Shown: positions 34,861 through 42,306 of the stretch, piece by piece
Position numbering within the stretch: the first letter of the stretch is position 1
Layout: every line of letters begins with the position of its first letter
DNA from: an uncultured Clostridia bacterium
GTDB lineage: Bacteria; Bacillota; Clostridia; TANB77; CAG-508
Length of the DNA stretch: 42,306 nt
Reading direction: 5' to 3'
Assembly: GCA_944386385.1 (NCBI GenBank)
Contig: CALXAV010000015.1
Span: 1 to 42,306 of the forward strand
The notes under the pieces: generated by a model
Seen by the model: the letters and a program-made list of their open reading frames with translations, nothing else
Told to the model about the DNA's origin: nothing
Databases searched by the model: none
Translations under genes and position numbers: made by a program

Positions 34861-37053
34861 TTGCAAGAACAACAAAATAAAACAATTCAAGATGTAATAG
34901 CAAAAAGAAAACAACATTCAAGAAGAGTAGATAGTAAATTAATAATGAAAGCATATAATTATGCAAAAAGTCATCATGGAGACCAATTAAGAAAATCGGG
35001 AGAACCTTATATAATTCATCCACTCAACGTCGCATATATTTTAGCAGATATAGGATTAGATGATAGTACAATTGCGGCAGCTCTTTTACATGATGTTGTA
35101 GAAGATACTGAAGTAACTGAAAATGATATAACAAAAGAATTTGGACAAGAAATATCAGATATGGTAGCTGGTGTTACAAAACTTGGAAATATTTCTTTTG
35201 CATCAGTGGAAGAACAACAAGTAGAAGATTATAGAAAAATGTTCCTAGCAATGGGAAAAGATATAAGAGTTATCTTAATAAAGCTAGCAGATAGACTTCA
35301 TAATATGAGAACATTAAAATTCTTAAAAAGAGATAGACAAATAGCAATTAGTAAAGAAACTATGGACTTATATGCACCACTTGCAAATAGACTAGGTCTA
35401 TATTCTCTAAAATGGGAATTAGAAGATTTAGCATTTAAGTATCTATACCCAGATGAATACCATGAATTAGTAGAAGGAATTAATAAAAAGAGAGAAGAGA
35501 GATTACAGTTTATAGAAAAAATAATGGCAGATATAAGAGTTGCTTTAAAGAAACATAGAATTGATGCAGAAGTAACAGGAAGAGCAAAACATTTATATAG
35601 TATTTATAGAAAAATGAAAAGAGATAATAAAACATTAGATCAAATATATGATTTATTTGCTCTAAGAATCTTAGTTAATTCTGTAAAAGATTGTTATGCA
35701 GCACTAGGAGTAGTACATGAATTATATAGTCCTATGCCAGGAAGATTTAAAGATTATATAGCAGTTCCAAAACCTAATATGTATCAATCAATACATACAA
35801 CATTATTAGGTGAAAAGGGAACTCCTTTTGAGGTACAAATACGTACTTGGGAAATGCATCATATAGCAGAATATGGTATTGCTGCACACTGGGCATATAA
35901 AGAAGCAAGTTATTTTGGTAAGAAACAAGCTGTAAAGGTTACAGAGGATAAATTATCTTGGCTTCGTGAAACACTAGAATGGCAAAAAGATATGCAAGAT
36001 CCACAAGAATTCTTAGACACACTAAAAACAGAATTATTTGAAGATGAAGTATATGTATTTACACCAAAAGGAAAAATTATAGTATTACCAAGAGGTGCAA
36101 CACCAATAGATTTTGCATATAGCATACATCAAGAAATTGGAAATAAAATGACAGGCTGTAAAATAAACAGTAAAATGATGCCAATAATAACACCTTTAAG
36201 AAATGGTGATATAGTAGATATTATAACATCAGATAATTCTAAAGGACCAAGTAGAGATTGGCTTAAGTTTGTAAAGAGTTCAAGTGCTAAGAATAAAATT
36301 AAATCTTGGTTTAAGAAAGCTCAAAGATCAGAAAATATTGAAAGAGGAAAAGAACTAATAGAAAAAGAATTAAAGAGGATAGGATTTTCACATGCTGATT
36401 TATTTAAAAATCAATATGTAGAACCTATGATGAAAAAATACAATTATAAAAATCTAGATGAAATGTATTTAGCAGTAGGATTTGGAGCAATTTCAGCAGG
36501 AAAGATAATTGCAAGATTATTACAAGAATATAGAAAAGAACATCAAGAAGAAGAAGTTGAAGAAAAAATAAAAGAGCTTGCTAAAGCAAAACAAAGAAAG
36601 CCAAAAGCTTCAAGTTCTGGAATAATAGTAAAAGGAATTGATAATTGTTTAGTAAAACTATCAAAATGTTGTAACCCACTTCCAGGTGATGAAATAGTAG
36701 GTTATATTACAAAAGGAAGAGGCGTATCTGTACATAGAAAAGATTGCCCTAATATTAAGAGTTTAATTTCTGAAGAAAATAGAATGATAGATGTAGAATG
36801 GTATGTAGAAAATAAAGAAAATTACCAAGCAGATATAGAAATTCATTCAAATGATAGAGCTGGATTACTATTAGATATATTAAAAGAAATTGGAACTACA
36901 AAAGCAACAATATTAGGAGTAAAAACTAAGACAACCAAGGAAAGACTCGCAATTATAAATATAACATTAGAAGTAGATGGACTAGATGAGTTAAATAAAG
37001 CAATTAAAGCAATAAGAAAAGTAGACAGTGTATATGATGTAAGACGTGTCTAA
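34861..37053 (+). CDS. rel: Bifunctional (p)ppGpp synthetase/hydrolase Rel
   Basis: A 730-residue long RSH protein of the stringent response. In order: HD hydrolase domain (residues about 30-180, HPLNVAYILADIGLDD, LLHDVVEDT with His77-Asp78), synthetase domain (GRFKDYIAVPKPNMYQSIHT near 293-312), TGS domain (about 395-455, VYVFTPKGKIIVLPRGATPI), helical and cysteine-containing region (LSKCCNPLPGDEIVGYI, HRKDCPN) and a C-terminal ACT domain (about 657-730). An intact HD motif suggests active hydrolase. The frame opens with an ATG at 34834 that lacks an RBS; AAGGGGTG at 34847-34854 points to a TTG start at 34861. Confidence 0.96.
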   Translation: MQEQQNKTIQDVIAKRKQHSRRVDSKLIMKAYNYAKSHHGDQLRKSGEPYIIHPLNVAYILADIGLDDSTIAAALLHDVVEDTEVTENDITKEFGQEISDMVAGVTKLGNISFASVEEQQVEDYRKMFLAMGKDIRVILIKLADRLHNMRTLKFLKRDRQIAISKETMDLYAPLANRLGLYSLKWELEDLAFKYLYPDEYHELVEGINKKREERLQFIEKIMADIRVALKKHRIDAEVTGRAKHLYSIYRKMKRDNKTLDQIYDLFALRILVNSVKDCYAALGVVHELYSPMPGRFKDYIAVPKPNMYQSIHTTLLGEKGTPFEVQIRTWEMHHIAEYGIAAHWAYKEASYFGKKQAVKVTEDKLSWLRETLEWQKDMQDPQEFLDTLKTELFEDEVYVFTPKGKIIVLPRGATPIDFAYSIHQEIGNKMTGCKINSKMMPIITPLRNGDIVDIITSDNSKGPSRDWLKFVKSSSAKNKIKSWFKKAQRSENIERGKELIEKELKRIGFSHADLFKNQYVEPMMKKYNYKNLDEMYLAVGFGAISAGKIIARLLQEYRKEHQEEEVEEKIKELAKAKQRKPKASSSGIIVKGIDNCLVKLSKCCNPLPGDEIVGYITKGRGVSVHRKDCPNIKSLISEENRMIDVEWYVENKENYQADIEIHSNDRAGLLLDILKEIGTTKATILGVKTKTTKERLAIINITLEVDGLDELNKAIKAIRKVDSVYDVRRV

Positions 37054-37060
37054 AAATAGA

Positions 37061-37087
37061 TGTTTTTTGGGACGGGGTCAAAAAACA
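37061..37087 (+). repeat. REP-like hairpin, GGGACGGGGT in the loop
   Basis: TGTTTTTTG (37061-37069) pairs with CAAAAAACA (37079-37087) around GGACGGGGT. Same sequence type as 33007-33037. It lies between rel and the hydrolase gene, inside a presumed operon. Confidence 0.85.
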
Positions 37088-37114
37088 GCATATAAAATTA
37101 GAAAGGAACGAAAA

Positions 37115-37762
37115 ATGATACTAAAAGAACTAAAGATTAATACTTGGGTAGGTGACCCAACAAATTGTTATATTGTTTTTGATGAAGAGTCAAAAGAAAC
37201 TATGGTAATAGACCCAGCAGGTGATGTAGATAAAATAGAAGAGCTAATTAATATATTAGGAGGAAAATTAAAATATATTTATCTAACACATTGCCATGGA
37301 GATCATATAGTTGGTGTACCAGACTTAAAACAAAAATGTGGAGGAAAAATATTAATTCATTTTTATGATGCAGAAGGTTTAAATAATGCAGAAATAAATT
37401 TAACACCATATATTTTAGAAAAACAAATAGAATTAGAAGCAGATTCTAGAATTACAAATGGAGATTTAATACATTTAGGAGACTTAGAGTTTAAAGTAAT
37501 ACATACTCCTGGACATACTAAAGGAGGAACCTCTCTTTATTGTGAAAAAGAGGGGTGCGTATTTACAGGAGATACATTATTTAGAGGTACATGGGGAAGA
37601 ACTGATTGCCCAACAGGAAGCTTGGAGAATATTATGGATTCGATTATAAATAAATTACTTGTTCTTCATGATGATACAATATGTTATCCAGGTCATGGAC
37701 TAAGTACCAAAATAAGAGATGAAAAACCAATTTATTTAGAATTAAAACCAAAATTAATATAA
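37115..37762 (+). CDS. MBL-fold metallohydrolase (glyoxalase II-like)
   Basis: A 215-residue metallo-beta-lactamase-fold hydrolase. The metal motif is THCHGDHI, followed by HTPGHTKGGTSLYCE, FTGDTLFRGTWGRTD and CYPGHGLSTKI, the order found in glyoxalase II-like/YcbL proteins. The frame is open to a GTG at 37046 through the REP hairpin, but AAAGGA at 37102-37107 marks the ATG at 37115. An MBL gene of this type often sits between rel and hisS in Clostridia. Substrate unknown, perhaps a thioester. Confidence 0.88.
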   Translation: MILKELKINTWVGDPTNCYIVFDEESKETMVIDPAGDVDKIEELINILGGKLKYIYLTHCHGDHIVGVPDLKQKCGGKILIHFYDAEGLNNAEINLTPYILEKQIELEADSRITNGDLIHLGDLEFKVIHTPGHTKGGTSLYCEKEGCVFTGDTLFRGTWGRTDCPTGSLENIMDSIINKLLVLHDDTICYPGHGLSTKIRDEKPIYLELKPKLI

Positions 37763-37785
37763 GATATAGAAGGGAGATAATAAAG

Positions 37786-39093
37786 ATGGCAAAAACAGAA
37801 CCAAGAACATTATCTGGTTTTATGGAATTGTTACCTAATGATCAAATTCTATTTAACCAAATGATGAATACTATTGAAGAAACTTACCAAAGATTCGGAT
37901 TTCTACCATTAGATACTCCTATAATAGAATTATCAGAAGTGCTACTTGCAAAAGCAGGAGGAGAGACAGAAAAACAAATATATAGATTTAACAGAGGAGA
38001 TAATGATTTATCATTAAGATTTGATTTAACTGTTCCTCTTGCTAAATATGTAGCAAAAAATTATGGAAATTTAAGTTTTCCTTTTAGAAGATATCAGATA
38101 GGAAAAGTATATCGTGGTGAAAGAACACAAAAAGGAAGATTTAGAGAATTTTATCAATGTGATATAGATATTATAGGTGATGGAGAATTAGATTTAATTA
38201 ATGACGCAGAACTTCCAAGTGTTATTTATATGATTTTTGCTAAACTTGGATTTTCTAATTTCACTATTAGAATTAATAATAGAAAAATATTAAATGGATT
38301 ATTTGAAAGTATTGGTCAAAAAGATAATTCTGTAGAAATTTTAAGAATTATAGATAAGATTGATAAGATCGGAAAAGAAGCAGTTATAGAAGAATTAGAA
38401 AAAATAAATGTAGGGAAAGAACAAATAGATAAGATAATAAGCTTTATAGAAATATCAGGAAGTAATGATGAAAAATTAGAAAAACTAAAAGCTTTGAAAA
38501 TCGAAAATGAGACATTTAATAAGGGACTAGATGAACTTGCATTTGTTGTTAAAAATATGAGATTATTTGGTATTCCTGAGCCAAATATAATGGTAGATTT
38601 AACAATTGCAAGAGGACTTGATTATTATACAGGAACAGTTTATGAAACTTTCTTAAATGATTATAGAGAACTAGGAAGTGTATGTTCAGGTGGAAGATAT
38701 GAAAATCTAGCTGAAAACTATACTGATAAAAAACTACCAGGAGTTGGAATTTCAATTGGATTAACACGCCTTTTCTATAAATTAAGTGAACTTGATCTAA
38801 TAAAAGCAGAAAAGAAATCAATTTCAGATGTATTAATAATTCCAATGGTAGAAGATTTAGGCTTACCAATTAAAGTTGCAAATACTTTAAGAAGTAATGG
38901 AATAAATACAGAAGTGTATTTAAACAACAAAAAATTAAAAGCTAAATTTAAATATGCTGATAAACTAGAAATTCCATATGTTATTGTAATTGGAGAAGAT
39001 GAAATAGAAAAACAAGTTGTTAAATTAAAGAATATGCAAACAGGAGAAGAACAAGAAATTAAAATAGACGATATAGATAGCTTGAAATTTTAA
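37786..39093 (+). CDS. hisS: Histidyl-tRNA synthetase
   Basis: A 435-residue class II synthetase that charges tRNA-His. Motif 1 region (FGFLPLDTPIIE), LRFDLTVPLAKYVA, motif 2 (RYQIGKVYRGERTQKGRFRE), the histidine A motif LARGLDYYTG-like (IARGLDYYTGTVYE), motif 3 (GVGISIGLTRLF) and the anticodon-binding domain (about 340-435) are present, so this is a full synthetase and not the shorter HisZ. RBS AGGGAG at 37771-37776. Last gene of the recJ operon. Confidence 0.94.
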   Translation: MAKTEPRTLSGFMELLPNDQILFNQMMNTIEETYQRFGFLPLDTPIIELSEVLLAKAGGETEKQIYRFNRGDNDLSLRFDLTVPLAKYVAKNYGNLSFPFRRYQIGKVYRGERTQKGRFREFYQCDIDIIGDGELDLINDAELPSVIYMIFAKLGFSNFTIRINNRKILNGLFESIGQKDNSVEILRIIDKIDKIGKEAVIEELEKINVGKEQIDKIISFIEISGSNDEKLEKLKALKIENETFNKGLDELAFVVKNMRLFGIPEPNIMVDLTIARGLDYYTGTVYETFLNDYRELGSVCSGGRYENLAENYTDKKLPGVGISIGLTRLFYKLSELDLIKAEKKSISDVLIIPMVEDLGLPIKVANTLRSNGINTEVYLNNKKLKAKFKYADKLEIPYVIVIGEDEIEKQVVKLKNMQTGEEQEIKIDDIDSLKF

Positions 39094-39099
39094 ACACAA

Positions 39100-39137
39100 A
39101 AATAAGGATAGGTAGTTAATAATACCTGTCCTTATTT
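39100..39137. terminator. Bidirectional terminator between hisS and the Crp/Fnr gene
   Basis: AAATAAGGATAGGTA (39100-39114) pairs with TACCTGTCCTTATTT (39123-39137), one G-T wobble. The stop codon of the minus-strand regulator is inside the right arm. Confidence 0.85.
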
Positions 39138-39764
39138 ATATAATAATGTAATCATTTTACCATTTTTCTTAATAAAGTTTTCTTCTTTTAAAAGTTTTAG
39201 TTCTCTCATCATAGCGCTTCTATCAACACTTAAGTAGTCAGCAAGGTCTGTAAGAGAAAATGGAAGTTTAAAAGTCTTACTTAAATTTCTAGTAGAAAGG
39301 AGATTAAAGTATCCAAGAAGTTTATCTCTAGTAGACCTTTTAGTAAGAAGTTCAACTCTCATATTTAGGCTTGTTACTTTATCAAGGATTAATTCAGGTA
39401 AATACTCAGAAAGTCTTTGGTGAAATTTACAGTTTTGTTTACATTTGTAGTGAATATTTTGATAACTATATATTAATACTTCACATTTTGATCTAGCTTC
39501 TACTAATAATTCATTATTAGTTGTAACATTATAAAAGACCTCTCCAAAAACATCTGTATCTGTAAAGTGGTCAATTATTGTTCTGTTACCATTTAAATCA
39601 TAACGAACTAAATCTGCATTTCCAGTTATAAGAATGCAAAATTGGTTTCTTTTTTGTATATAAGATGTAATTACTTCATTCTTTTCAAAAGTCTTTTTTT
39701 GTACTTTATTACAGCTATTTTCAAACTCTTTTATAAACTCTTCTACGTTAAAACTAAGGTTCAT
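39132..39764 (-). CDS. Crp/Fnr family transcriptional regulator
   Basis: A 210-residue protein with an N-terminal cyclic-nucleotide-binding-type beta roll (about 20-110, with ILITGNADLVRYDLNGNRTI and DVFGEVFYN) and a C-terminal winged HTH (about 140-210, LPFSLTDLADYLSVDRSAMM, RELKLLKEENFIKKNGK). It lacks the Fnr N-terminal four-cysteine cluster; a CKQNC pair around 108-112 could sense redox state. The recognition helix (SVDRSAMMREL) is YeiL/ArcR-like. Divergent from nrdD. Two similar palindromes lie between the two genes, and I infer that it binds both. Confidence 0.88.
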   Translation of the reverse strand: MNLSFNVEEFIKEFENSCNKVQKKTFEKNEVITSYIQKRNQFCILITGNADLVRYDLNGNRTIIDHFTDTDVFGEVFYNVTTNNELLVEARSKCEVLIYSYQNIHYKCKQNCKFHQRLSEYLPELILDKVTSLNMRVELLTKRSTRDKLLGYFNLLSTRNLSKTFKLPFSLTDLADYLSVDRSAMMRELKLLKEENFIKKNGKMITLLYK

Positions 39765-39818
39765 TGTAGGCTCCTTTTAGTTCTTATATTTTCTTTTTAC
39801 TTGTTATTTTATAAAAAG

Positions 39819-39847
39819 ATTATAATATATTATAGTTGCAAATGCAA
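39819..39847 (-). promoter_or_regulatory. Promoter of the Crp/Fnr gene
   Basis: On the minus strand: TTGCAT (39842-39847), a 17-base spacer and TATAAT (39819-39824). The -35 box is part of the palindrome at 39835-39848, so binding there would block or shape expression. Confidence 0.6.
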
Positions 39848-39848
39848 C
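39835..39848. promoter_or_regulatory. TTGCnnnnGCAA operator 1 (over the regulator's -35)
   Basis: Perfect palindrome GTTGCAAATGCAAC. Core TTGC-AAAT-GCAA, the same half sites and spacing as operator 2. Symmetry of this kind (two half sites, four central bases) is typical of Crp/Fnr sites. Confidence 0.7.
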
Positions 39849-39909
39849 AAAAATATTAATTATTTTATAATAAAATCAACATAAAAAATAACAATAAAAG
39901 AAATTTGTT

Positions 39910-39939
39910 TGTAATATTTCTGTAATATAAATGTAATAT
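39910..39939 (+). repeat. Three TGTAATAT direct repeats, 11-bp period
   Basis: TGTAATAT occurs at 39910-39917, 39921-39928 and 39932-39939, each 11 bases from the last, in the regulator-nrdD intergenic region. Near one helical turn, so all lie on the same face. Binding protein unknown. Confidence 0.7.
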
Positions 39940-39989
39940 TTTAGCCAATTCTTAGAACAATGCAAGGTATAAAATTCGACAAACTATTT

Positions 39990-40005
39990 TGTTGCTTTTG
40001 CAACA
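39990..40005. promoter_or_regulatory. TTGCnnnnGCAA operator 2 (upstream of nrdD)
   Basis: Perfect palindrome TGTTGCTTTTGCAACA (39990-40005). Its centre (39997.5) lies about 41 bases upstream of the transcription start predicted from the TATAAT at 40026-40031, the position used by class II Crp/Fnr activators. Confidence 0.75.
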
Positions 40006-40025
40006 GAAAAACAAAAATGTTAGTA

Positions 40026-40031
40026 TATAAT
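40026..40031 (+). promoter_or_regulatory. -10 of nrdD
   Basis: TATAAT with no recognisable -35 (ACAGAA at the right distance), as expected for an activator-dependent promoter. Confidence 0.6.
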
Positions 40032-40065
40032 AAGACCATAAATTTACTTAAGGGGGAAATGTAAA

Positions 40066-42192
40066 ATGAAAGTTATCAAAAGAGACGGAAGAGCTGTAGA
40101 CTTTGACAGAGAGAAGATTAGAGTTGCAATCTCTAAAGCAAACAAAGAGGTAAAGCCTAAAGAAAGAGCTACAAAAGAAGATATGAATGAAATAATTACT
40201 TATATTGAGGATTTAGGCAAAAAAAGAATTTTAGTAGAGGATATTCAAGATATTATTGAACAAAAACTTATGGAATTACAAAAATATGAGTTATCAAAAA
40301 AATATATTGTATATCGTTATACAAGAGCGTTAGTTAGAAAACAAAATACAACTGATGAATCAATACTTGGATTAATTAGAAATGAAAACAAAGAATTAGC
40401 AGAAGAAAATTCAAACAAAAATACAATGCTTGCTTCTACTCAAAGAGATTATATAGCAGGAGAAGTATCAAGAGATTTAACAAAAAGAATGTTATTACCA
40501 GAAAAAATATCAAAAGCACATGAAGAAGGTATTTTACATTTCCATGATGCGGATTATTTTATTCAACCAATATTTAATTGCTGTTTAATAAATATAGCAG
40601 ATATGTTAGATAATGGAACAGTAATGAATGGTAAAATGATAGAAAGTCCAAAAAGCTTCCAAGTTGCATGTACAGTAACAACACAAATAATAGCAGCAGT
40701 TGCAAGTAACCAATATGGTGGACAATCAGTAGATTTAATCCATTTAGGAAAATATTTAAGAAAGAGTTATAATAAATTCAAAAAAGAGATTGAAAGCAAA
40801 TATAAAGGAAAGATACCAGATGATATCATCGAAGGAATAGTACAAGATAGATTAAAAGCAGAATTAAAAGCAGGTGTTCAAACAATTCAATATCAAATAA
40901 ATACTTTAATGACAACAAATGGACAATCACCTTTCGTAACATTATTCTTACACTTAGAAAAAGATGACCCATATATCAAAGAAAATGCTATGATAATCGA
41001 AGAAGTATTAAGACAAAGATATGAAGGAATTAAAAATGAAGCAGGTGTATATGTAACACCAGCATTCCCAAAACTAGTATATGTTCTAGATGATTTTAAC
41101 TGCTTAAAAGGTGGAGAATATGATTATTTAACAAAACTTGCTGTTAAATGTTCTGCAAAAAGAATGTATCCAGATTATATTTCAGCTAAGAAAATGCGTG
41201 AGAACTATGAAGGAAACGTGTTTAGCCCTATGGGTTGTAGAAGTTTCCTATCACCTTGGAAAGATGAAAACGGAAATTATAAATTTGAAGGAAGATTCAA
41301 TCAAGGTGTTGTAAGTATCAACTTACCACAAATAGGAATAATAGCAGATGGTGATGAAGATAAATTCTGGAAATTATTAGATGAAAGACTAGAACTTTGT
41401 AAAGAAGCTTTAATGTGTAGACATTATGCTTTACTTGGAACACATTCAGATATAAGCCCAATCCACTGGCAATATGGAGCTTTAGCAAGACTTAAAAAAG
41501 GTGAAAAAATAGATAAATTACTATATGGAGGATATTCAACAATATCTCTAGGATATATAGGAATATATGAATTAACAAAATTAATGAAAGGTGTTTCACA
41601 TACAGATCCAAAAGGACATGACTTTGCAATAAAAGTTATGAAACATTTAAAAGAAGCTGTTACTAAATGGAAGAAAGAAACAAATATTGGATTTGCTTTA
41701 TATGGTACACCAGCAGAAAGTCTATGTTATAGATTTGCAAGAATAGACAAAGAAAGATTCGGAACAATAAAAGATGTAACAGATAAAGGATATTATACAA
41801 ATTCATACCATGTAGATGTAAGAGAGAAAATAGATGCTTTTGATAAATTAAAATTCGAAAGTGAATTCCAAGGAATTTCAACAGGTGGTTGTATCTCATA
41901 CATAGAAATACCAAATATGGCTAAAAATATAGATGCATTAGAGTCTGTAGTACAATTTATTTATGATAATATCCAATATGCAGAATTTAATACAAAATCA
42001 GATTACTGCCATGTATGTGGATTTGATGGAGAAATCATTATAAATAAAGATAATGAATGGGAATGTCCAAACTGTGGAAACAAAGACCATAGCAAAATGA
42101 CAGTAGTAAGAAGAACATGTGGTTACTTAGGAGAGAATTTCTGGAATGTTGGAAAAACTAAAGAAATAAAACAAAGAGTAATGCACTTATAA
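40066..42192 (+). CDS. nrdD: Anaerobic ribonucleoside-triphosphate reductase
   Basis: A 708-residue class III ribonucleotide reductase that makes dNTPs under anaerobiosis by a glycyl radical. It has an N-terminal ATP-cone (about 1-95, MKVIKRDGRAVDFDREKI), the catalytic barrel (HFHDADYFIQPIFNCCLIN, QYGGQSVDL, SPMGCRSFLSPW) and a C-terminal zinc site (Cys648, 651, 667, 670: CHVCG and CPNCG). The radical loop RRTCGYLGENFW has Gly686. RBS AGGGGG at about 40051. The activase nrdG is not in the window and would be expected just downstream. Confidence 0.97.
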   Translation: MKVIKRDGRAVDFDREKIRVAISKANKEVKPKERATKEDMNEIITYIEDLGKKRILVEDIQDIIEQKLMELQKYELSKKYIVYRYTRALVRKQNTTDESILGLIRNENKELAEENSNKNTMLASTQRDYIAGEVSRDLTKRMLLPEKISKAHEEGILHFHDADYFIQPIFNCCLINIADMLDNGTVMNGKMIESPKSFQVACTVTTQIIAAVASNQYGGQSVDLIHLGKYLRKSYNKFKKEIESKYKGKIPDDIIEGIVQDRLKAELKAGVQTIQYQINTLMTTNGQSPFVTLFLHLEKDDPYIKENAMIIEEVLRQRYEGIKNEAGVYVTPAFPKLVYVLDDFNCLKGGEYDYLTKLAVKCSAKRMYPDYISAKKMRENYEGNVFSPMGCRSFLSPWKDENGNYKFEGRFNQGVVSINLPQIGIIADGDEDKFWKLLDERLELCKEALMCRHYALLGTHSDISPIHWQYGALARLKKGEKIDKLLYGGYSTISLGYIGIYELTKLMKGVSHTDPKGHDFAIKVMKHLKEAVTKWKKETNIGFALYGTPAESLCYRFARIDKERFGTIKDVTDKGYYTNSYHVDVREKIDAFDKLKFESEFQGISTGGCISYIEIPNMAKNIDALESVVQFIYDNIQYAEFNTKSDYCHVCGFDGEIIINKDNEWECPNCGNKDHSKMTVVRRTCGYLGENFWNVGKTKEIKQRVMHL

Positions 42193-42193
42193 T

Positions 42194-42229
42194 AAAAAGA
42201 GGACAAGTTATATAGCTTGTCCCTTTTTG
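42194..42229 (+). terminator. Terminator after nrdD
   Basis: AAAAAG and GGACAAG pair with CTTGTCC and CTTTTT (42216-42228), one bulge, T-rich tail. It separates nrdD from whatever follows. Confidence 0.82.
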
Positions 42230-42258
42230 TTGTATGGCAATCGCTTAAAAATTTATAC

Positions 42259-42294
42259 AGTAATGCCTAGTATTATGAAATGCTAGGTATTACT
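42259..42294. repeat. Inverted repeat near the window edge
   Basis: AGTAATGCCTAG (42259-42270) pairs with CTAGGTATTACT (42283-42294), one G-T wobble, 12-base loop, no T tract. Could be an RNA structure or operator of the next gene. Confidence 0.45.
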
Positions 42295-42306
42295 TCAAAT
42301 ATTAAT

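Overview
The window is AT-rich with purine-rich coding strands and strong AGGAGG-type ribosome binding sites. It carries genes of a spore-forming, anaerobic low-GC Gram-positive of the class Clostridia: gpr and ytxC (spores), anaerobic ribonucleotide reductase nrdD, the asp23/amaP envelope-stress genes and formate-tetrahydrofolate ligase. An uncultured gut Clostridia lineage is my best guess; the species cannot be read from this.

Layout. (1) 86-5324, plus strand: asp23-like, amaP-like, DUF2273, nusB, xseA, xseB, a divergent-PAP2 membrane protein and fhs, closed by a GNRA-loop terminator. (2) 5394-8000: an island with clearly different, more GC-rich codon use. It holds a beta-CASP metallo-beta-lactamase RNase and two small paralogous proteins of unknown function, each with its own promoter and terminator. 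(3) 8101-10929: uvrA. (4) 11037-17957: five consecutive genes for proteins built from 2 to 11 helix-turn-helix units, usually with a charged coiled-coil and a small helical C-terminal module. This is the best candidate for an undescribed system. (5) 18061-20370: gpr, a small XRE-membrane protein and a secreted or membrane-anchored protein. (6) 20387-25469, minus strand: ytxC, a GH57 branching enzyme, a DUF4912 protein with a histone-H1-like tail, a frameshifted acyltransferase-like gene and an XRE regulator. (7) 25672-27073: a pilin-like surface protein with a formylglycine-enzyme-like domain and a probable frameshift. (8) 27301-29866: accD, accA, fabI (fatty-acid synthesis). (9) 30215-32918: an Rpn-type PD-(D/E)XK protein and a second pilin-like protein with BspA-type repeats, preceded by an AC dinucleotide microsatellite. 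(10) 33141-39093: recJ, rel, a glyoxalase-II-like hydrolase and hisS. (11) 39132-42192: a Crp/Fnr regulator divergent from nrdD. Two TTGCnnnnGCAA palindromes lie between them, one placed like a class II activator site for nrdD and one over the regulator's own promoter.

Four REP/REPIN-like palindromic elements with a GGGACG core are scattered between genes. No tRNA, rRNA, CRISPR array, insertion sequence or phage module was seen. All numbers are positions read by eye; no database search was possible.
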